A stretch of 64,000 bases of DNA. It comes from Bacteroidota bacterium (GTDB lineage: Bacteria > Bacteroidota > Bacteroidia > Sphingobacteriales > Sphingobacteriaceae). The stretch spans positions 1 to 64,000 of the forward strand of contig JABDHD010000002.1 in assembly GCA_013285685.1 (NCBI GenBank), read 5' to 3'. Of this stretch, positions 50,370 to 59,864 are shown one piece after another. The position numbers and the translations under genes are program-made. Position 1 is the stretch's first letter. Each line of letters starts with the position of its first letter. A model generated the notes under the pieces. It was given only the letters and a program-made list of their open reading frames with translations. It was not told where the DNA came from and did no database searches.

Positions 50370-51479
50370 CTACCTCACCTTCGCCGGCTGATAATCTTTC
50401 CAAAGCCACTCCAGCGCTTCGGGAAATGTTTGCTGCTTTACTTTATAATCAACATGCCTGGCATTGCGGGCAAAAACAAACTGGTAGGGATAGCCCTTAG
50501 CGGCCAGTACTTTGGCCATATTTTCATTAGCAAGCACCCAGTCGTGCATGTCGTCGCGCATTACGTTTGGATTAAAAAGGTCCTGGTCGCCTACCTCCAT
50601 CCATATCCGCAAGGGTTTGCGCTGGCTTTTTGGGATGATGTCCTGGTGAAAACCCCATGCGCCGTGGGGTGTTTCCGGGTTCCAGGGCCATTGCTGATTG
50701 ATATAAGTACCTGACCAGGTAAGTACGCGGTGATACCATTCCGGGTGGTACCAGGCCATGATCAGGGCGCATGATCCACCCGAACTTCCGCCCATGGTCG
50801 CACGGCCGTCAGGGTCTTTGGTTAGTTTTACCTGGCACTTGCTTTCCACCAGCGGCAGTACTTCGCTTTCAACAAATTCGGCATACAGGCCGCTCATGGT
50901 ATCGTATTCCAGGCCGCGTTCGCTGCCCTGGGCATCGCCGCTGCCATTACCGATAGAGATGGCGATCATCGCCGGCACTTTGCCTTCGGCAATCAGGTTG
51001 TCCAATACCGTAAAAAGCAAATTGTCGGGCCCGTCAGCGCCAACGATAAACGGCGCCTCTGTACCTGCGACATACTGTTTTGGAACATACACGGCCACCT
51101 GGCGGGTGTATGGCGCCGGATGGCTCGTAGTGACGATTAGCTTAGCCGGGTTTGCGGTATCTGGTACGCCGAAGGTATGCGGTTCCCGGGCAATGCCAGG
51201 GTAAATTTTGCTATCCTTTGAATCCATTGTAAAATGGAATATGGTCCCCTGCGGTACGTTGACCTGTACCGTCGATTCCAGTGCAGGATCATGTGTGGGG
51301 CCGATAATAAAATTTCCATTGGCGCCGGGCGAAGGAATGGCGCCATCCGGCAATTCGGTTGCCGATACATAACCCGGCGTATGCGGATCGCGGATTGGCG
51401 GCTGGGCCATGGCCGGGTTTACTGCCCATATGACGAAAACCAACGCACCTGTGCGGTTAAATATTTTACTTAGCTTCAT
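50370..51479 (-). CDS. Secreted alpha/beta-hydrolase esterase (enterochelin/feruloyl esterase-like)
   Basis: The 369-residue protein has a signal peptide ending AMAQ, an N-terminal beta domain, and an Esterase_D-type domain with the nucleophile in ATMGGSSGGSCALIMAW, the GDQDLFNPNVMRDDMHDWVL acid region and the His in FARNARHVDYK. Probably hydrolyses an ester on a glycoside or siderophore; the substrate cannot be read from sequence. Confidence 0.88.
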   Translation of the reverse strand: MKLSKIFNRTGALVFVIWAVNPAMAQPPIRDPHTPGYVSATELPDGAIPSPGANGNFIIGPTHDPALESTVQVNVPQGTIFHFTMDSKDSKIYPGIAREPHTFGVPDTANPAKLIVTTSHPAPYTRQVAVYVPKQYVAGTEAPFIVGADGPDNLLFTVLDNLIAEGKVPAMIAISIGNGSGDAQGSERGLEYDTMSGLYAEFVESEVLPLVESKCQVKLTKDPDGRATMGGSSGGSCALIMAWYHPEWYHRVLTWSGTYINQQWPWNPETPHGAWGFHQDIIPKSQRKPLRIWMEVGDQDLFNPNVMRDDMHDWVLANENMAKVLAAKGYPYQFVFARNARHVDYKVKQQTFPEALEWLWKDYQPAKVR

Positions 51480-51668
51480 TTACTCAGATTTAAAGCAGGC
51501 GACTATTATCCTGCGTTTTAAATTTAGGGTTTATAATTGTGGCGTCAAGGCTTTGGGGATTAAATAAATCCACTATTTTTGAATAGGACTAAGCCCACCG
51601 GGCATTTTGATATTCGCGGGAAGGCTTATACAGTAAAATAATCCAATTCCAGTCATAACAACTCACAC

Positions 51669-53348
51669 ATGCGCCCTATCAAATCAGCTGTTTTAGCTGC
51701 CGCCCTTTTTATTGCCTTTGTCGCAAATGCCGGCGCCCAAACCCTACCCGACTCCACGATAAAGAAGATAAATGCCCTGTTTAAACAATGGGATAAGCCG
51801 GGCAGCCCGGGTTGCGCGATAGGCATCGTGCGTAATGATTCGCTCATATTTGCTAAAGGTTACGGCCTGGCCAACCTGGAATATGGAATACTTAACACGC
51901 CCAAAACCCTGTTTCACATGGCTTCGGTTTCCAAACAGTTTACCGCTTACTCCATCGTGCTGCTGGCACAACAGGGTAAACTCAACCTCGATGACGATAT
52001 CCGCAAATACCTGCCCTGGTTCCCTAACCTGGGCATTACCATTACCATACGCAACTTACTGAACCACACCAGCGGCGTGCGCGACCAATGGCAACTGCTG
52101 GCCACTGCGGGCACCCGCCTGGATGATGTGATCACCCAGGAGCAGATCATCAAAATATTGGGCAAGCAACAGGCGCTCAACTTTAAACCCGGCGAAAAAT
52201 TTATGTATTCCAACAGCGGGTTTACACTGCTGGCCGAGATCGTTAAAACGGTTTCAGGCAAAAGCCTGCGCCGGTTTACCGATTCGGTGATCTTTAAACC
52301 CCTCGGCATGATGGCCACTCATATCCACGACGACTACACAGAAATTGAGCCGGGACGTTCCTACTCGTACGACAGGAAAGACAGCACTCATTATAGCAAC
52401 GCTATCCTGAGCTACTCCGTTGCGGGCGCCACCAGCCTGTTCAGCAATGTGGAAGACCTGGCCAAATGGGAGATGAATTTTTATCAATACAAAGTAGGAA
52501 GCAAGCAGGATATTGAGACGCTCACGACAAAAGGCCGTTTGAACGACGGCACCGTGAACGACTACGCGATGGGCATCAGCAATGATCTTTATAAAGGCAA
52601 TAAACGGTACTCGCATAATGGAGCCGATGCGGGTTATCGTACTAATGTCATTATTTTTCCCGATCTGAAAATTGGGGTTATTGTTTTGAGCAACCTGGGC
52701 GATATCAATGTCAGCGGCAAGGCTAATGAATTGGCCGACCTGTTTGTCAAGGACAAAACTGCCACGGCCGCCAAAGCCGCTCAAAAACCAAAAACAGGAA
52801 AGGCCGCAGCCGAAGACCTGCCGTTTTTGAAAAAGATGCCTGGCGATTATATTACTCCCGAAGGCACTATTTTAAGCCTTGAACTAAAAAACGACAGCCT
52901 GTTTTACCACGTTGGCGCTGATGCATATTTATTAATTAAAGACTCCGTGCGCACTTATTGCATGTTTTACGCACCCGAAGTAAAATTTAAATTCAGCGCG
53001 GATAACAGTAATGCTTTTGCGGTGACCACTCCTGGCGATAAGCTCTATTTTAGCCGATATGCTAAAACCGTGATCAAGGATGACCAGGCGCTGCAACCGT
53101 ACACCGGCACCTATTACAGCCCGGAGCTGGATTGCAATTACCAGATCGTTTTAAAGGATCACCAGCTATATTTAACCAATGCCAAATACGATGATCAAAA
53201 ACTGACCTTCGCAGGCAGCAATGATTTGCTTAACGATAACTGGTGGATGAACCATCTTGTGGTTACCCGCAACAGTAAAAACGCGGTAACCGGTTTTGAA
53301 GTGAACAGCGGCAGGGTAATGCACCTGAAGTTTGTGAAAACGAAGTAA
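51669..53348 (+). CDS. Class C beta-lactamase-like serine hydrolase
   Basis: The 559-residue protein has a signal peptide, the SxxK motif in HMASVSKQFTAYSIVL, YSN in FMYSNSGFTLLAEI and HNG in RYSHNGADAGYR (HxG position), all in the right order. The extra C-terminal domain (about 390-559) is a beta-sandwich typical of DUF3471-like or Pab87 lipocalin extensions. It is likely a periplasmic D-amino peptidase or esterase, not a resistance enzyme. Confidence 0.9.
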   Translation: MRPIKSAVLAAALFIAFVANAGAQTLPDSTIKKINALFKQWDKPGSPGCAIGIVRNDSLIFAKGYGLANLEYGILNTPKTLFHMASVSKQFTAYSIVLLAQQGKLNLDDDIRKYLPWFPNLGITITIRNLLNHTSGVRDQWQLLATAGTRLDDVITQEQIIKILGKQQALNFKPGEKFMYSNSGFTLLAEIVKTVSGKSLRRFTDSVIFKPLGMMATHIHDDYTEIEPGRSYSYDRKDSTHYSNAILSYSVAGATSLFSNVEDLAKWEMNFYQYKVGSKQDIETLTTKGRLNDGTVNDYAMGISNDLYKGNKRYSHNGADAGYRTNVIIFPDLKIGVIVLSNLGDINVSGKANELADLFVKDKTATAAKAAQKPKTGKAAAEDLPFLKKMPGDYITPEGTILSLELKNDSLFYHVGADAYLLIKDSVRTYCMFYAPEVKFKFSADNSNAFAVTTPGDKLYFSRYAKTVIKDDQALQPYTGTYYSPELDCNYQIVLKDHQLYLTNAKYDDQKLTFAGSNDLLNDNWWMNHLVVTRNSKNAVTGFEVNSGRVMHLKFVKTK

Positions 53349-53394
53349 TATGCAGGACAATTGAGGCTTAGCTTATGCAGCCTGCGGAATTTGG

Positions 53395-53530
53395 CTAAAG
53401 CCTCATCTTGGCAACTCTTTTATCCGTCGGTTAAAACCGACGGCAATGAAAGTAAAAAGGGCTATTCATTGCCGTCCCTTTTAAGGGACGGACAGGAAAC
53501 AGAGCGTCAAGCGGCTTTAGCCAAAACTAG
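53395..53530. repeat. Word repeats, CGGTTAAAACCGACGGCAATGAA type
   Basis: ggctaaagcctcatcttggc, ttatccgtcggttaaaaccg, acggcaatgaaag, attgccgtcccttttaaggg and tttagccaaaact. The words form hairpins cgtcggtt/aaccgacg and gtcccttttaagggac. Same style as 46950-47032. Confidence 0.6.
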
Positions 53531-53637
53531 CCGGTTAGCGACAATTTGCATTACATCCGGCAGCTGTTTCGGTCCAAAAATCGTTATTTTTGAATATTCG
53601 GTAAACAATCCATTTTTCAACAAGCAAAATCCCAACA

Positions 53638-54024
53638 ATGGCAAATCTCACCCATATCATGCCTTTTTTCATTGTTGAAAACCTGGCACCGTCGGTTTCA
53701 TTTTATGTTGATCAGCTTGGATTTGAAGTGCAGTTCATCGGCCCGGACGGCGACCCGTTTTGGGCTATCGTCGGCCGGGATAATATTTCTATCATGCTAA
53801 AAGGCATTGCTCCCGACGTAAAACCGCTGCCTAATCCCGCCCGCCATCCCTGGGCAGCCTGGGATGCCTACATTTCCACCGCCGATCCGGAAAGGTTATT
53901 TGAAGAATACCAATCGCGTGGCGTAGCCTTCAGAAAACCCCTCGCAGTTAACGGCGACCGTTTGCTTGGATTTGAGGTTGCCGACGCTGATGGCTACGTT
54001 TTGTATTTCGGACGGCCGGAATGA
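53638..54024 (+). CDS. VOC family (glyoxalase/bleomycin resistance-like) protein
   Basis: 128 residues: the opening MANLTHIMPFFIVENLAPSV and SFYVDQLGFEVQFIGPDGDP fit a two-module VOC fold, with ADADGYVLYFGRPE at the C-terminus. Metal ligands and activity are not visible. It lies in a plus-strand run with the lipoprotein and KTSC genes. Confidence 0.88.
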   Translation: MANLTHIMPFFIVENLAPSVSFYVDQLGFEVQFIGPDGDPFWAIVGRDNISIMLKGIAPDVKPLPNPARHPWAAWDAYISTADPERLFEEYQSRGVAFRKPLAVNGDRLLGFEVADADGYVLYFGRPE

Positions 54025-54044
54025 TAAATGGTAAAAATTGAGAG

Positions 54045-54539
54045 ATGAGAAATAACGTTTATATGCTGATCTTCCTGCTGACGGCTTTATTGTATAGTTG
54101 CAATCATCATAAAAACTCCCCTCCGGTTCACGCCGATAGCTACAAGCTTAACCAAAACCCTGAACGCTGTTTCATGGCCTTCTATCAAAAAGACAGCGCT
54201 TTTTTAAAATACAAAACGGCGCCGGATGGTAAAATCCAGGGCAGGTTAACTATAAAATATGCAGAACCGGAACCAATGGCCGTGGAAAAAGAATTTGATC
54301 ACGGCGAAATCGAAGGAAAATTTACAAAAGACACGTTGTTTGCCGACTATATCTTTGCCGATGGCGCCGACAAAACACTATATCGCAACCCACTTGCCCT
54401 GTTAAGAAAAGGTGACAAATTGGTGCTTGGATTTGGGGTCACCATCAACTATTTGGGAAGAACCTGGTTTAGGGACCACCATGCCATCAATTTTAATAAT
54501 AGCCGCTTTCAGTTTTCACCGGGCACATGTGATAACTAA
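54045..54539 (+). CDS. Lipoprotein of unknown function
   Basis: The 164-residue protein has a lipoprotein signal MRNNVYMLIFLLTALLYSC. The body (RCFMAFYQKDSAFLKYKTAP, IQGRLTIKYAEPEPMAVEKE) is beta-rich without recognised domain. It follows the VOC gene by 20 bp. Confidence 0.72.
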   Translation: MRNNVYMLIFLLTALLYSCNHHKNSPPVHADSYKLNQNPERCFMAFYQKDSAFLKYKTAPDGKIQGRLTIKYAEPEPMAVEKEFDHGEIEGKFTKDTLFADYIFADGADKTLYRNPLALLRKGDKLVLGFGVTINYLGRTWFRDHHAINFNNSRFQFSPGTCDN

Positions 54540-54595
54540 GCCCAACGCTGATTCAGGCCAGCGAATTCCGGCACACAAGTTGTTGTACTCCTGTT

Positions 54596-54793
54596 ATGCC
54601 ATCGTCTGTTGTTTCATCGATGAATTATGATGCGGATACCCATATCTTAAGGGTATTTTTTGTATCAGGCAGCGTTTACGACTACAAAAACGTGCCGCTA
54701 AAAGTTTATGAACAGATGAAGCAGGCAAGCTCAAAGGGTACTTTTTTAAACCAGGTTATTAAGGCGCGGTTCGGCTTTAAAAAAGTGAAGTAA
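54596..54793 (+). CDS. KTSC domain protein
   Basis: 65 residues with VVSSMNYDADTHILRVFFVS and GSVYDYKNVPLKVYEQMKQA, ending in a basic KARFGFKKVK. KTSC is a small domain found alone or in lysyl-tRNA synthetase-like proteins; function unknown. The start at 54596 overlaps no other gene. Confidence 0.85.
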   Translation: MPSSVVSSMNYDADTHILRVFFVSGSVYDYKNVPLKVYEQMKQASSKGTFLNQVIKARFGFKKVK

Positions 54794-54817
54794 GGTCTTT
54801 AGTTAAACTCCCCGCCT

Positions 54818-54855
54818 CATCCCTTTCACCTTTTGCCTTTTACCTTTCACCTCAA
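54818..54855. repeat. CCTTTCACC word repeats
   Basis: cctcatccctttcacctttt, gccttttacctttcacctca: tandem CTTTTxCC words upstream of the acyl-CoA thioesterase. No fold of note. Confidence 0.45.
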
Positions 54856-54859
54856 ACAG

Positions 54860-54867
54860 TATCTTTG
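54860..54867 (+). promoter_or_regulatory. -7 promoter box of the acyl-CoA thioesterase gene
   Basis: TATCTTTG fits TAnnTTTG. It ends 15 nt before the ATG at 54883, implying a very short leader. It overlaps a TTG at 54865 that an ORF finder could take as the start, so the ATG is preferred. The -33 element is not clear. Confidence 0.6.
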
Positions 54868-54882
54868 CACAAAATCTGCATA

Positions 54883-55404
54883 ATGAAAGGAAAAACGCCC
54901 AAAGAATCACACACCGTAATGAATGAGTTGGTATTACCTAACGATACCAACACGCTGCATAATTTAATGGGCGGGCGTTTACTGCATTGGATGGATATTG
55001 CGGCAGCCATATCGGCACAGAAGCATTGTAACCGCATTGTGGTAACGGCATCGGTGGATAACGTTTCCTTTAAACAGCCCATCAAGCTTGGCGACGTGAT
55101 CACCATCGAAGCAAAAGTATCAAGGGCTTTTACTACGTCGCTTGAGGTGCGCCTGGATGTTTGGGCCGAAAATATCCCTACCGGCTCCCGGATAAAAAGC
55201 AACGAGGCGTATTATACCTTCGTGGCGCTGGACCAAAATGGCCGCACCATCCCTGTTCCGGAGTTAATACCCGAAACCATTGAAGATATGGTTTTATATG
55301 ATGGCGCGCTGCGCCGCCGCCAGCTGCGGTTGATCCTGGCGGGAAAGATGAAGCCGGACGATGCAACGGAGTTGAAAGCGCTATTCTTCGACGAAGAAAA
55401 ATAG
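54883..55404 (+). CDS. Acyl-CoA thioesterase (hot-dog fold)
   Basis: 173 residues, MKGKTPKESHTVMNELVLPN, then the hot-dog helix NLMGGRLLHWMDIAAAISAQ with the conserved Asp, and VTASVDNVSFKQPIKLGDVI. Matches the YciA/BFIT family that hydrolyses acyl-CoA. The start follows from the promoter box. Confidence 0.92.
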   Translation: MKGKTPKESHTVMNELVLPNDTNTLHNLMGGRLLHWMDIAAAISAQKHCNRIVVTASVDNVSFKQPIKLGDVITIEAKVSRAFTTSLEVRLDVWAENIPTGSRIKSNEAYYTFVALDQNGRTIPVPELIPETIEDMVLYDGALRRRQLRLILAGKMKPDDATELKALFFDEEK

Positions 55405-55472
55405 TCAATCGAATCAATGCTGTTACCTGCCCGGCTATAAGCGATAAAAATTGAGAGTTGGCCTTGAGGAAA

Positions 55473-55910
55473 CTACTGCCCTGCTTTCATCACGTTAAAC
55501 ATCCAGCGGATGCCGAACCTGTCTTTAGCGCATCCCCAGTAGCCCCAGAATTCATTGCGCATCGGCGCAATTTCCGAGCCGCCTTCTGACAACGCAGCGA
55601 AAAATTTGTCAGCATCGGCATTGCTGTCCGGCTGCAGGCTGATGGTAACGTTATTGCCTTCGATCAGTTTATGCCCCATGCTTTCCAGCATGTCAGTGCC
55701 CATGATCACCGTGCCTGCCAGGATGGGCAGCGAAACGTGCATCACGGCGTTCTTGTCTTTTTCCGACATAGCAGGCGCGCCTTCTGGCGCTGGCATATCG
55801 CCCATGCGCATTGGCGGCATTAAAAATTCGGTACCAAATACCGTTTTGTAAAAGTTAAAAGCCTCTTCGGTGTTACCCGCAAAATTGAGATAGATTGCTA
55901 CGCTTGCCAT
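55473..55910 (-). CDS. VOC family protein (PhnB-like)
   Basis: 145 residues: MASVAIYLNFAGNTEEAFNF, YKTVFGTEFLMPPMRMGDMP and EFWGYWGCAKDRFGIRWMFN. Related to the 48880 gene. It is convergent with the thioesterase. Confidence 0.88.
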   Translation of the reverse strand: MASVAIYLNFAGNTEEAFNFYKTVFGTEFLMPPMRMGDMPAPEGAPAMSEKDKNAVMHVSLPILAGTVIMGTDMLESMGHKLIEGNNVTISLQPDSNADADKFFAALSEGGSEIAPMRNEFWGYWGCAKDRFGIRWMFNVMKAGQ

Positions 55911-56103
55911 GTTTTTGGTGTTTATTGGTCAGTGAATAAATTATGGTGTTTGTCATTTTTGATTGCGATTCAAATTTATATTCTTCATCCGGGATAAACG
56001 CGTGCGGGTGTGACATTTTTGGGTGGTGATGGTGACAAAAATTCCAACAATGGGTTTATGGAATTTCCCTGAAAAAATCATCTTACCTAAAAAAACTAGC
56101 ATT

Positions 56104-56436
56104 ATGAAAGCCATTATTTACCTTTTCGCAATCAGCCTGCTGGCAACGTCGTGCGCCAGCCACAAAAAAGTGGCACAGGCCGGTACAGCGGCCGCAAGTG
56201 CTGCAGCCGACGGCTCGTCGTTTGAAAAAGCAATTTTTATTAAAGAAACCAGTGAAGGCGCCGGGGTCGACGCGGAATACGCCTGGATACGCGATAAATA
56301 TCCCGGCTCGAAGGTGAACGGGCAGGCACTGATTAATCACAACAACAAACCTTACGATGTTATCCATATCACTACGGCCGATGGCAAAAATACGGATGTT
56401 TACTTTGACATTTCAAATTTTTACGGCAAGTTTTAA
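56104..56436 (+). CDS. Small lipoprotein
   Basis: The ATG at 56104 gives MKAIIYLFAISLLATSCASH, a lipoprotein signal; earlier codons do not. The mature 93 residues have an Ala/Ser-rich spacer and IKETSEGAGVDAEYAWIRDK and DVIHITTADGKNTDVYFDIS. Unknown family. Confidence 0.75.
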   Translation: MKAIIYLFAISLLATSCASHKKVAQAGTAAASAAADGSSFEKAIFIKETSEGAGVDAEYAWIRDKYPGSKVNGQALINHNNKPYDVIHITTADGKNTDVYFDISNFYGKF

Positions 56437-56579
56437 ATGTAGAGACGCGATACTTCGCGTCTGCCACTGACAGGTAGCAAGCTTTCCGGGGCGGCGCTTG
56501 ATTCTTGGTTTAAGACGCGATATATCGCGCGTCTCTGCAAAAAAATCATCCTCTGTTTAAGGCAGTTTTCCGTACGTGC

Positions 56580-57662
56580 TCAGGGTCGCCAATCCGAGGT
56601 CTCCACCTTCAAAATATCCAAAACCCGCTGCTCAGGATTTCCAAAAAAGGACACCCCCGCCGCGCCATTTTTTAAGGCCAACTGTATGCCCTGCCGCAGT
56701 TCGTCATCACTTTTAAAATCGGAAAGATAAAGCCCGGCGTACAGCGGAAATTCACCCGCCAGGAAATGTACCCCCTCGGCAACGGCATCGCCAATCCACG
56801 TTACTTTTTCTTTGTAAAAACCATGATAGATCATCGGGCACACGCCGTCGAGCTTAAAATTGGTCCAGTCCTGCCGGACGTTGCGCCGGGCAACTTCAGG
56901 CGTTGGGAAAACTGCCGCCGTGATTAGTTTTTTATGCTGATGTGCGATGGCCGACAAACTGTTTACCACCCTGATGATGTTATTGTACCTGAACAAACGC
57001 CAGGACAGGCTTGCTTCAGGATATTCAATATCCGAAAGCTCAATTCCATATTGTGCTTTAAAATTAGCCCGGCAGACTTCGCAATAGCAATAATCATATT
57101 GCGGCAGTTCGCTGGTTTGCACAATACTATATTTGGCCCAAAGGTTAACCGGCAGTACCACGTCGCAATACCGCACGTAGTCCAGGTGGATGCCATCGAT
57201 ATAGTCTTTATCTAAAATATCGTTTACCTGCTGCTCCAGGTATTGCTGTACCTCGGGGCGGCTGGGGCATAGCCAGCGGTAATAATTTACATACGGAGGT
57301 TTATCTGCGCACGAATCACCATTGCGGTTTTTACTGTACCATTCAGGGTGTGTGGTTACCTGTTCAGCCCGGTTAAAGGTCCACATCCAGCGGTGCGCCT
57401 CCAACCCCAGGGCTTTCGCTGCGCGGAAATGCATTTCGCTGTCGGCCTCAAAAAATATCCCGGTAATTCCGGCTGTTTTCCAGGCCGCATAACGGGTCTT
57501 CAAATCATCATCGGTATCCTTTAGGTTCGGACTAACCCATACCCAATTTTTTAGCTTGTGCCTTTTTTTGCCGGCAGCCGGCGCCATGGCCTTGCTGCCA
57601 CCTGGCAATTGCGTCGCCAGGCCAGCCAGTAAGCCGGCTTTTATAAATTCTCTTTTATTCAT
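56580..57662 (-). CDS. GHL10/DUF187-type glycoside hydrolase-like protein
   Basis: 360 residues with a Tat-like N-terminus (MNKREFIKAGLLAGLATQLP) and a TIM-barrel-like body: FFEADSEMHFRAAKALGLEA, the IDGIHLDYVRYCDV block with Asp/Tyr typical of these barrels, and PMIYHGFYKEKVTWIGDAVA. Likely cleaves or binds a polysaccharide. It lies next to the CBM9-like gene. Confidence 0.8.
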   Translation of the reverse strand: MNKREFIKAGLLAGLATQLPGGSKAMAPAAGKKRHKLKNWVWVSPNLKDTDDDLKTRYAAWKTAGITGIFFEADSEMHFRAAKALGLEAHRWMWTFNRAEQVTTHPEWYSKNRNGDSCADKPPYVNYYRWLCPSRPEVQQYLEQQVNDILDKDYIDGIHLDYVRYCDVVLPVNLWAKYSIVQTSELPQYDYCYCEVCRANFKAQYGIELSDIEYPEASLSWRLFRYNNIIRVVNSLSAIAHQHKKLITAAVFPTPEVARRNVRQDWTNFKLDGVCPMIYHGFYKEKVTWIGDAVAEGVHFLAGEFPLYAGLYLSDFKSDDELRQGIQLALKNGAAGVSFFGNPEQRVLDILKVETSDWRP

Positions 57663-57686
57663 TTAAAACTAATTCCTGTTTTGCCA

Positions 57687-57719
57687 GACTTACGAAGTCT
57701 CAAAGACTTCGTAAGTCTT
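57687..57719. terminator. Hairpin upstream of the GHL10-like gene
   Basis: gacttacgaagtct and its perfect inverted copy agacttcgtaagtc flank a CAA loop. Located between the CBM9-like gene stop (57744) and the GHL10 start. It could end transcription of the upstream gene on the minus strand. Confidence 0.6.
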
Positions 57720-57743
57720 CGATTTCTTTTGTGGCCCCATTAA

Positions 57744-58868
57744 CTATTTCAATCGGCCTACCAGGCCCTCCTGGTTAATGCTCCAGGTAATATTGTCGCT
57801 TTCGTCAGTTATCAGCGCCATAAACTGGTGTTTGGTGGCTTCAATTTTAAGCGTATTAACATGGCCGTTTATCGTGACGGTACTGTTCAGTCCAAGTTTT
57901 TCACACGACTCCTCATAGCCATCATGCTCATTTTTCCAGCGTTCTTCCTGGTAGTAAATCAGCCATAAATATCGCTTTTGTTCCTCCGCATAGGGTAAGG
58001 CGAACGTCTTTTTTACTGTAACATCTTTGTTAAATGCCAAATAACCCCATCGTTCAGGGTAATGCATATTTATCACACCCTGCGGCGACCATACCCAATT
58101 ATGCTCGGGCACGTTATGCCCGGCGCCATCCTTCAGTTTCACGTACTTTCCGTTTTCGGTTTTAGTATCCCATTCCACCCGCGAAAAATTGATGCGCCAT
58201 AAAGTGCCGTCAACGGGCACCTGCACATTGTTGCCGATGCTGATCGCCCTGAATGGAATTGCAATTTCGATTGTCCAGCCTTTATCAGTATCCGAAGGGT
58301 CATTCAGCGTACCCTGTACCTTCACCGCCGACCGCAGGCCCTCCGCGTTCCAGTTGATCATTGCGTTACCGCCATTGCGGTATGGTTTGTTTAAAAACAA
58401 GTCGAAAACGGTGTTGAGGGCGTTAAACTCCAGTTCGAAATACTGATGTGTGGTATTGTTTGGGTCGACAAAAACTTCGAAATCATTATCGTGAAATACC
58501 ACCTCATCATGCCGTTTCAGGTACGCCCAAACATTCGGGTCGCTGATCTCAGCAGCAATATACAGGCAGCTGTCATCCCAAAGCATTTTGGCCCGGGTAC
58601 GCAGCGGCGGGTTTGGTTTTAGGTCCCCTTCAATATCGCGAAAATCATCGGTCCATGAGGCCTGCTGCCAAACAGCATCGCTGATATCGCCGTCAATAAC
58701 CGGCGCGGTATGAGTATAATTGGCAATGTATGATTTCGGTTGTGTAAATAAATTGGCAAAGTTATTAAAGGGTGATTGCGCTTCTGATTGATGCGGTGCG
58801 CAAAAGAACAGCGTGATCCAACCGGAACATATCGCCATTTGTATTCCTTTAAAACCCCGGTATTTCAT
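57744..58868 (-). CDS. Carbohydrate-binding family 9-like protein
   Basis: The ATG at 58868 gives a signal-like start MKYRGFKGIQMAICSGWITL. The 374-residue protein has the CBM9-like DOMON-type fold: DGDISDAVWQQASWTDDFRD, LWDDSCLYIAAEISDPNVWA and DTDKGWTIEIAIPFRAISIG. Probably binds reducing ends of sugars or a surface ligand in the periplasm. Paired with the GHL10-like gene 82 bp downstream. Confidence 0.85.
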   Translation of the reverse strand: MKYRGFKGIQMAICSGWITLFFCAPHQSEAQSPFNNFANLFTQPKSYIANYTHTAPVIDGDISDAVWQQASWTDDFRDIEGDLKPNPPLRTRAKMLWDDSCLYIAAEISDPNVWAYLKRHDEVVFHDNDFEVFVDPNNTTHQYFELEFNALNTVFDLFLNKPYRNGGNAMINWNAEGLRSAVKVQGTLNDPSDTDKGWTIEIAIPFRAISIGNNVQVPVDGTLWRINFSRVEWDTKTENGKYVKLKDGAGHNVPEHNWVWSPQGVINMHYPERWGYLAFNKDVTVKKTFALPYAEEQKRYLWLIYYQEERWKNEHDGYEESCEKLGLNSTVTINGHVNTLKIEATKHQFMALITDESDNITWSINQEGLVGRLK

Positions 58869-58973
58869 CAATTGCTTTGGCTGTTTGCAATGCAAAGAAC
58901 GGGTTTTTTGTATTGATTTTTTAAAGGCGGCCTTAACAAATATCTTTATAAATTGCCCTTCAGAAGTTTGCCG

Positions 58974-59864
58974 GTGAAATACCTTTTGACATATGGTTTA
59001 GCAGTGATGATCCTGGCGCCGGGCGGGCGGGCGGTAACCCCTAATCCAAAAAACAAAAACATCAAAGCAATTTTATCTGTCGCTAAAAAACGAATCACAA
59101 ATATTATTTCGCTGAACTGCGATACGCTCGCCATTCCCGATGACACCATACCCGACGTTATCATTCCTGCCGGCACAATACAGGTTTTGACAAATCATCC
59201 CGGGCAGTTCAACAACGGCATAAAAACATTGGGGTGCGGCAGTTATAACCAACAGACTTTTGTTGGCCCCAAAAGTGCAAAGCTGCAATGGAAGGGCTTA
59301 TTTGAATCGAAAACGCGGTTCTATATCAGCAATACAAAGCTACGGCTGAAACGGGATCATTCAGAACTGGATGAAGATAAAAACCAAAAGACAGGTTGGC
59401 TGGTTAATTGTGATAATAAAGACACCAATATAATTTTAATAAACGGCGCTAAAGATGTAGCAAACGGGCCGGTAAAAAAGGCTTTGCTATCAACAAGATT
59501 GTATTATGCGGGCCAAAAGCTTGAATTTAAATACTATGGGGTTAAATACACCCTGTATACCACGGGCTTTAAAAAAAACGGGAGGATTTTTAATTACAAG
59601 CTTTTTTTACTGGCGAAAGTAAGGGACGGCTATTTTAACCAGTTGCTTGCGTCGCTTCCGCCGGATGTATCGTTTGGCGGCGGGGGTGATATGTCGACCA
59701 AAGTAGAAATAGAATTCGCCGGAGATATGGACGGTGACAAAATCCCTGATTTTATTATTTCTGAATCGGGATACGCATTTGGGTTTTCTTATTTGTACTT
59801 GTCACGGGCCGCCGGCAAAAACGCAATATTAAAGGAGGTTTCATTTTATGGGGATACCGATTAA
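58974..59864 (+). CDS. Secreted protein with EF-hand/FG-GAP-like end, unknown
   Basis: The start is GTG at 58974 (VKYLLTYGLAVMILAPGGRA as signal-like); TTG at 58953 is an alternative. 296 residues; a Thr/Asn-rich body and a C-terminal FAGDMDGDKIPDFIISESGY with the DxDGDxxxD calcium motif. No family recognised. Followed by an esterase gene that overlaps it. Confidence 0.7.
   Translation: MKYLLTYGLAVMILAPGGRAVTPNPKNKNIKAILSVAKKRITNIISLNCDTLAIPDDTIPDVIIPAGTIQVLTNHPGQFNNGIKTLGCGSYNQQTFVGPKSAKLQWKGLFESKTRFYISNTKLRLKRDHSELDEDKNQKTGWLVNCDNKDTNIILINGAKDVANGPVKKALLSTRLYYAGQKLEFKYYGVKYTLYTTGFKKNGRIFNYKLFLLAKVRDGYFNQLLASLPPDVSFGGGGDMSTKVEIEFAGDMDGDKIPDFIISESGYAFGFSYLYLSRAAGKNAILKEVSFYGDTD

Noticed and set aside
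51669-53348. Beta-lactam resistance gene
   Set aside because: The SxxK, YSN and HxG motifs are general to serine hydrolases and the long C-terminal extension is not seen in resistance enzymes.
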